A stretch of 8,049 bases of DNA, taken from Paracoccaceae bacterium. GTDB taxonomy: Bacteria; Pseudomonadota; Alphaproteobacteria; Rhodobacterales; Rhodobacteraceae. The notes under the pieces are model-generated. The model was not told where the DNA came from and did not search any database. It was given only the letters and a program-made list of their open reading frames with translations. The DNA lies in assembly GCA_011523445.1 (NCBI GenBank), contig WTGT01000329.1, positions 1-8,049 of the forward strand, given 5' to 3'. The position numbers and the translations under genes are program-made. Below are positions 6,390 to 8,049 of the stretch, one piece after another. The first letter of the stretch is position 1; the number at the start of each line of letters is the position of its first letter.

Positions 6390-7228
6390 CTCTTCCCTCC
6401 AAACCCGGGGTAGGCTTCAAGAGCCAGCACTTTCAGCAAATTATTGAACATCCAGGCGATGTATCCTGGTTTGAAATCCATGCAGAAAATTATATGGGTG
6501 GTGGTGGAAGACCGATTGCCCAACTCAAGAAATTACGGGAAAACTTTCCTATTTCGTGTCACGGAGTAGGTTTATCCATTGGTGGTGAAGACCCATTGGA
6601 TATTGTTCATCTCAAGCGACTTCAAAACCTTGTTTCATGGCTTGAACCTGCTGTATTCTCGGAACATTTGGCATGGTCAACTCATGAGGGCAGCTATTTC
6701 AATGATCTTCTTCCTCTTCCTTACAATGACACCACCCTCGAATGCGTGTCAGAGCATATTGATCAGGTTCAGGAGACCCTACAAAGGCCGATGCTTTTGG
6801 AGAACCCCTCAAATTATCTTGAATTTGAAGAAAGCACCTATAGTGAAATTGAATTTATTAAGGAGATTGCCAAAAGAACCGGCTGTTTCCTGCTTCTTGA
6901 CGTAAACAATGTTTATGTGTCATCTGAAAACAGAAACTTCGATCCCTATGGGTATTTGGATGATTATCCCTTGAACCTTGTCAAAGAAATTCATCTTGGC
7001 GGACATGAATTGGAGCAAATGGAAGGTGGACCTGATCTACTGATTGATAATCATGCCTCGGAAGTGATTGATCCTGTCTGGGCCTTGTATGAATACCTGA
7101 TTTCCAAAACAGGTCCGCTTCCAACTTTGATCGAGTGGGATAATGATATTCCCGATTGGGAAAAACTCTCTTCGGAAGCTACCAAGGCAAACTGTATCTT
7201 AACCGAGTTATCATCGAAAGCAGCATGA
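6359..7228 (+). CDS. bufB: MNIO (DUF692) iron enzyme, bufferin-modifying BufB
   Basis: BufB belongs to the multinuclear non-heme iron-dependent oxidative enzymes (MNIO, formerly DUF692; TIM-barrel fold, related to MbnB). These oxidatively remodel cysteines in ribosomal peptides, and in the bufferin pathway they form thiooxazoles on the precursor in the cytoplasm before export. Family motifs in the 289-residue protein are GVGF (17-20), WFEIHAENYMG (37-47), SCHGVGLS (66-73), FSEHLAWS (100-107), LLENPSNYL (146-154), LLLDVNNVYV (178-187), EIHLGGH (210-216), LIDNHAS (228-234) and LIEWDNDIPDW (257-267). Likely metal ligands are among H68, H103, E148, N183 or D181, H212, H216 and E259/D261. ATG 6359 is 35 bases after bufA1 and has no clear Shine-Dalgarno. 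No upstream in-frame start fits better. The start lies in the loop of a strong predicted hairpin. The gene ends in an ATGA overlap with bufC. Confidence 0.95.
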   Translation: MVNYLDLESCTLPSKPGVGFKSQHFQQIIEHPGDVSWFEIHAENYMGGGGRPIAQLKKLRENFPISCHGVGLSIGGEDPLDIVHLKRLQNLVSWLEPAVFSEHLAWSTHEGSYFNDLLPLPYNDTTLECVSEHIDQVQETLQRPMLLENPSNYLEFEESTYSEIEFIKEIAKRTGCFLLLDVNNVYVSSENRNFDPYGYLDDYPLNLVKEIHLGGHELEQMEGGPDLLIDNHASEVIDPVWALYEYLISKTGPLPTLIEWDNDIPDWEKLSSEATKANCILTELSSKAA

Positions 7229-7989
7229 AACCTTTCAACGGGGAATTTATAGAAGCTCTCCTTAAGCCTGACAAACCCGTTCCTCCCAGGTTGACAATAC
7301 CCCATGACAAAATCGACCGCAGGTTTTTGGTTTACCGCAACAATGTCGTTGCCAGTTTGATTGAAGGTTTGGAAGTTTCCTTTCCGGTCATTCGAAAACT
7401 GGTTGGGGATGAATTCTTCAAAGCCATGGCAGGAGTTTATGTTCGGGAGTATCCACCAAGTTCACCCCTGATGATGTTTTATGGCAGGGAAATGCCCGAG
7501 TTTCTCAAAACTTTTCCCCCGGTGCAACAACTTGCCTACCTGTCAGATGTTGCCAAACTGGAGAATGAATTAAGGGAATCTTATCATTCCGGTGATCCAG
7601 AACCAATCGAGCCCAAGTTTTTTGAAAACCTTGTGCCGGAAGAACAACTCAAGACCCGCCTGGTATTTAGCCCGGCCGTCAGGTTGTTTTATTCCGAACA
7701 TCCTGTAGCCAGTATTTGGGATGCAAATACAAGAGACGGACCCAACCCCAAGGTAGGTGAGGAGTTTGTTTTGATCGTTCGACCTGACTTCGACCCTTAT
7801 CCTGTCAAAATCAACCGCGGAAGCTACTATTTTGTAAAACACCTGATGGAGAGGCAAAACATTGGAGTGGCGTGCGAAAAAACACTTTTCCATTCGGAAG
7901 AATTTCATTTTGATTTGGCCGATTTGTTTCGACTTCTTCTTACAACGAATTCCATAAGTAATGTTGTAAGCAATGATGAAATCGGTTAA
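7225..7989 (+). CDS. bufC: BufC, DUF2063 family partner of the MNIO enzyme
   Basis: This 254-residue protein has the two-part HvfC/BufC layout. The N-terminal DUF2063 domain (about 6-112) carries RRFLVYRNNVVASLIEGL (32-49), FPVIRKLVGDEFFKAMAG (53-70), YPPSSPLMMFYG (76-87) and LAYLSDVAKLE (103-113). A variable C-terminal domain (about 140-240) follows. DUF2063 is often labelled 'putative DNA-binding domain', but next to MNIO enzymes these proteins are taken to help present the precursor to the enzyme, like MbnC with MbnB. A DNA-binding role is not supported by context. I chose ATG 7225 because it overlaps the bufB stop as ATGA, the normal sign of translational coupling, and because the conserved domain begins just after it. 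A longer in-frame start at 7156 would add 23 residues inside bufB and is unlikely. There is no signal peptide. Confidence 0.92.
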   Translation: MKPFNGEFIEALLKPDKPVPPRLTIPHDKIDRRFLVYRNNVVASLIEGLEVSFPVIRKLVGDEFFKAMAGVYVREYPPSSPLMMFYGREMPEFLKTFPPVQQLAYLSDVAKLENELRESYHSGDPEPIEPKFFENLVPEEQLKTRLVFSPAVRLFYSEHPVASIWDANTRDGPNPKVGEEFVLIVRPDFDPYPVKINRGSYYFVKHLMERQNIGVACEKTLFHSEEFHFDLADLFRLLLTTNSISNVVSNDEIG

Positions 7990-7997
7990 TAATTAAC
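7985..7997. repeat. 13-base palindrome over the bufC stop codon
   Basis: GTTAAT (7985-7990) and ATTAAC (7992-7997) are exact reverse complements around a single central A and span the bufC stop (TAA, 7987-7989). A one-base centre rules out a normal RNA hairpin of full length, so a DNA-binding site is the likelier reading if it is functional. The A/T-rich content makes chance plausible. Confidence 0.4.
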
Positions 7998-8019
7998 GTA
8001 GCAATATCAGTTTGTAACT

Positions 8020-8049
8020 TAAGGCTTTACCTTAGAGGGGATGTTATGG
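8020..8049 (+). promoter_or_regulatory. Ribosome binding site and start of a gene leaving the window
   Basis: AGAGG (8034-8038), extending to GGGG at 8037-8040, is followed by ATG at 8046 with 7 bases of spacing from AGAGG, a good initiation region. A second ATG at 8041 is in another frame and touches the G-run, so it is less likely. TAAGG (8020-8024) and CCTTA (8030-8034) form a small 5-bp stem just before the site. In bufferin operons the gene after bufC often encodes a DoxX-like membrane protein (bufD). No protein sequence is visible here, so that identity is only expectation. Confidence 0.4.

Noticed and set aside
7156..7224. Longer N-terminus for bufC
   Set aside because: The added 23 residues fall within bufB, precede the conserved domain, and ignore the ATGA coupling start.

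Overview
The window is visibly AT-rich, above all between genes, and looks chromosomal. It most likely comes from an alphaproteobacterium. The evidence is the recA-alaS-DUF1330 gene order, an RlmE and an AlaS whose N-termini read like alphaproteobacterial proteins, and a divergent 'virulence factor' family start (MPDVVIVYWRDIPA) at the left edge. I cannot assign a genus. I saw no tRNA, rRNA, insertion sequence, phage gene or CRISPR array.

Left to right: (1) positions 1-43 hold the first 14 codons of a leftward gene. (2) The rest of the left part is housekeeping on the + strand: rlmE (23S rRNA 2'-O-methyltransferase), an MBL-fold hydrolase, recA, alaS, and a small DUF1330 gene one base after the alaS stop. 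Hairpins follow rlmE and lie between recA and alaS. (3) After a 97-base AT-rich spacer with interlocking palindromes and a perfect TATAAT, a second unit begins: a DUF2282 secreted four-cysteine peptide (bufA1), a DUF692/MNIO enzyme (bufB) and a DUF2063 protein (bufC). A ribosome binding site at the right edge announces a further gene.

The second unit is the notable system: a bufferin-type RiPP metallophore operon. From work on this family, BufA1 is a ribosomal precursor with a Sec signal, BufB (iron enzyme) with its partner BufC converts cysteines into thiooxazoles, and the exported product sequesters copper. The fourth gene, commonly a DoxX-like membrane protein, would lie just outside the window.

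The least expected signal is a perfect 13-bp inverted repeat (6337-6349 with 6377-6389). In the mRNA it would form a stem-loop that places the bufB start codon in its loop, immediately after bufA1. bufA1 has a strong Shine-Dalgarno sequence and bufB has none visible. Together this suggests built-in control of the precursor-to-enzyme ratio.
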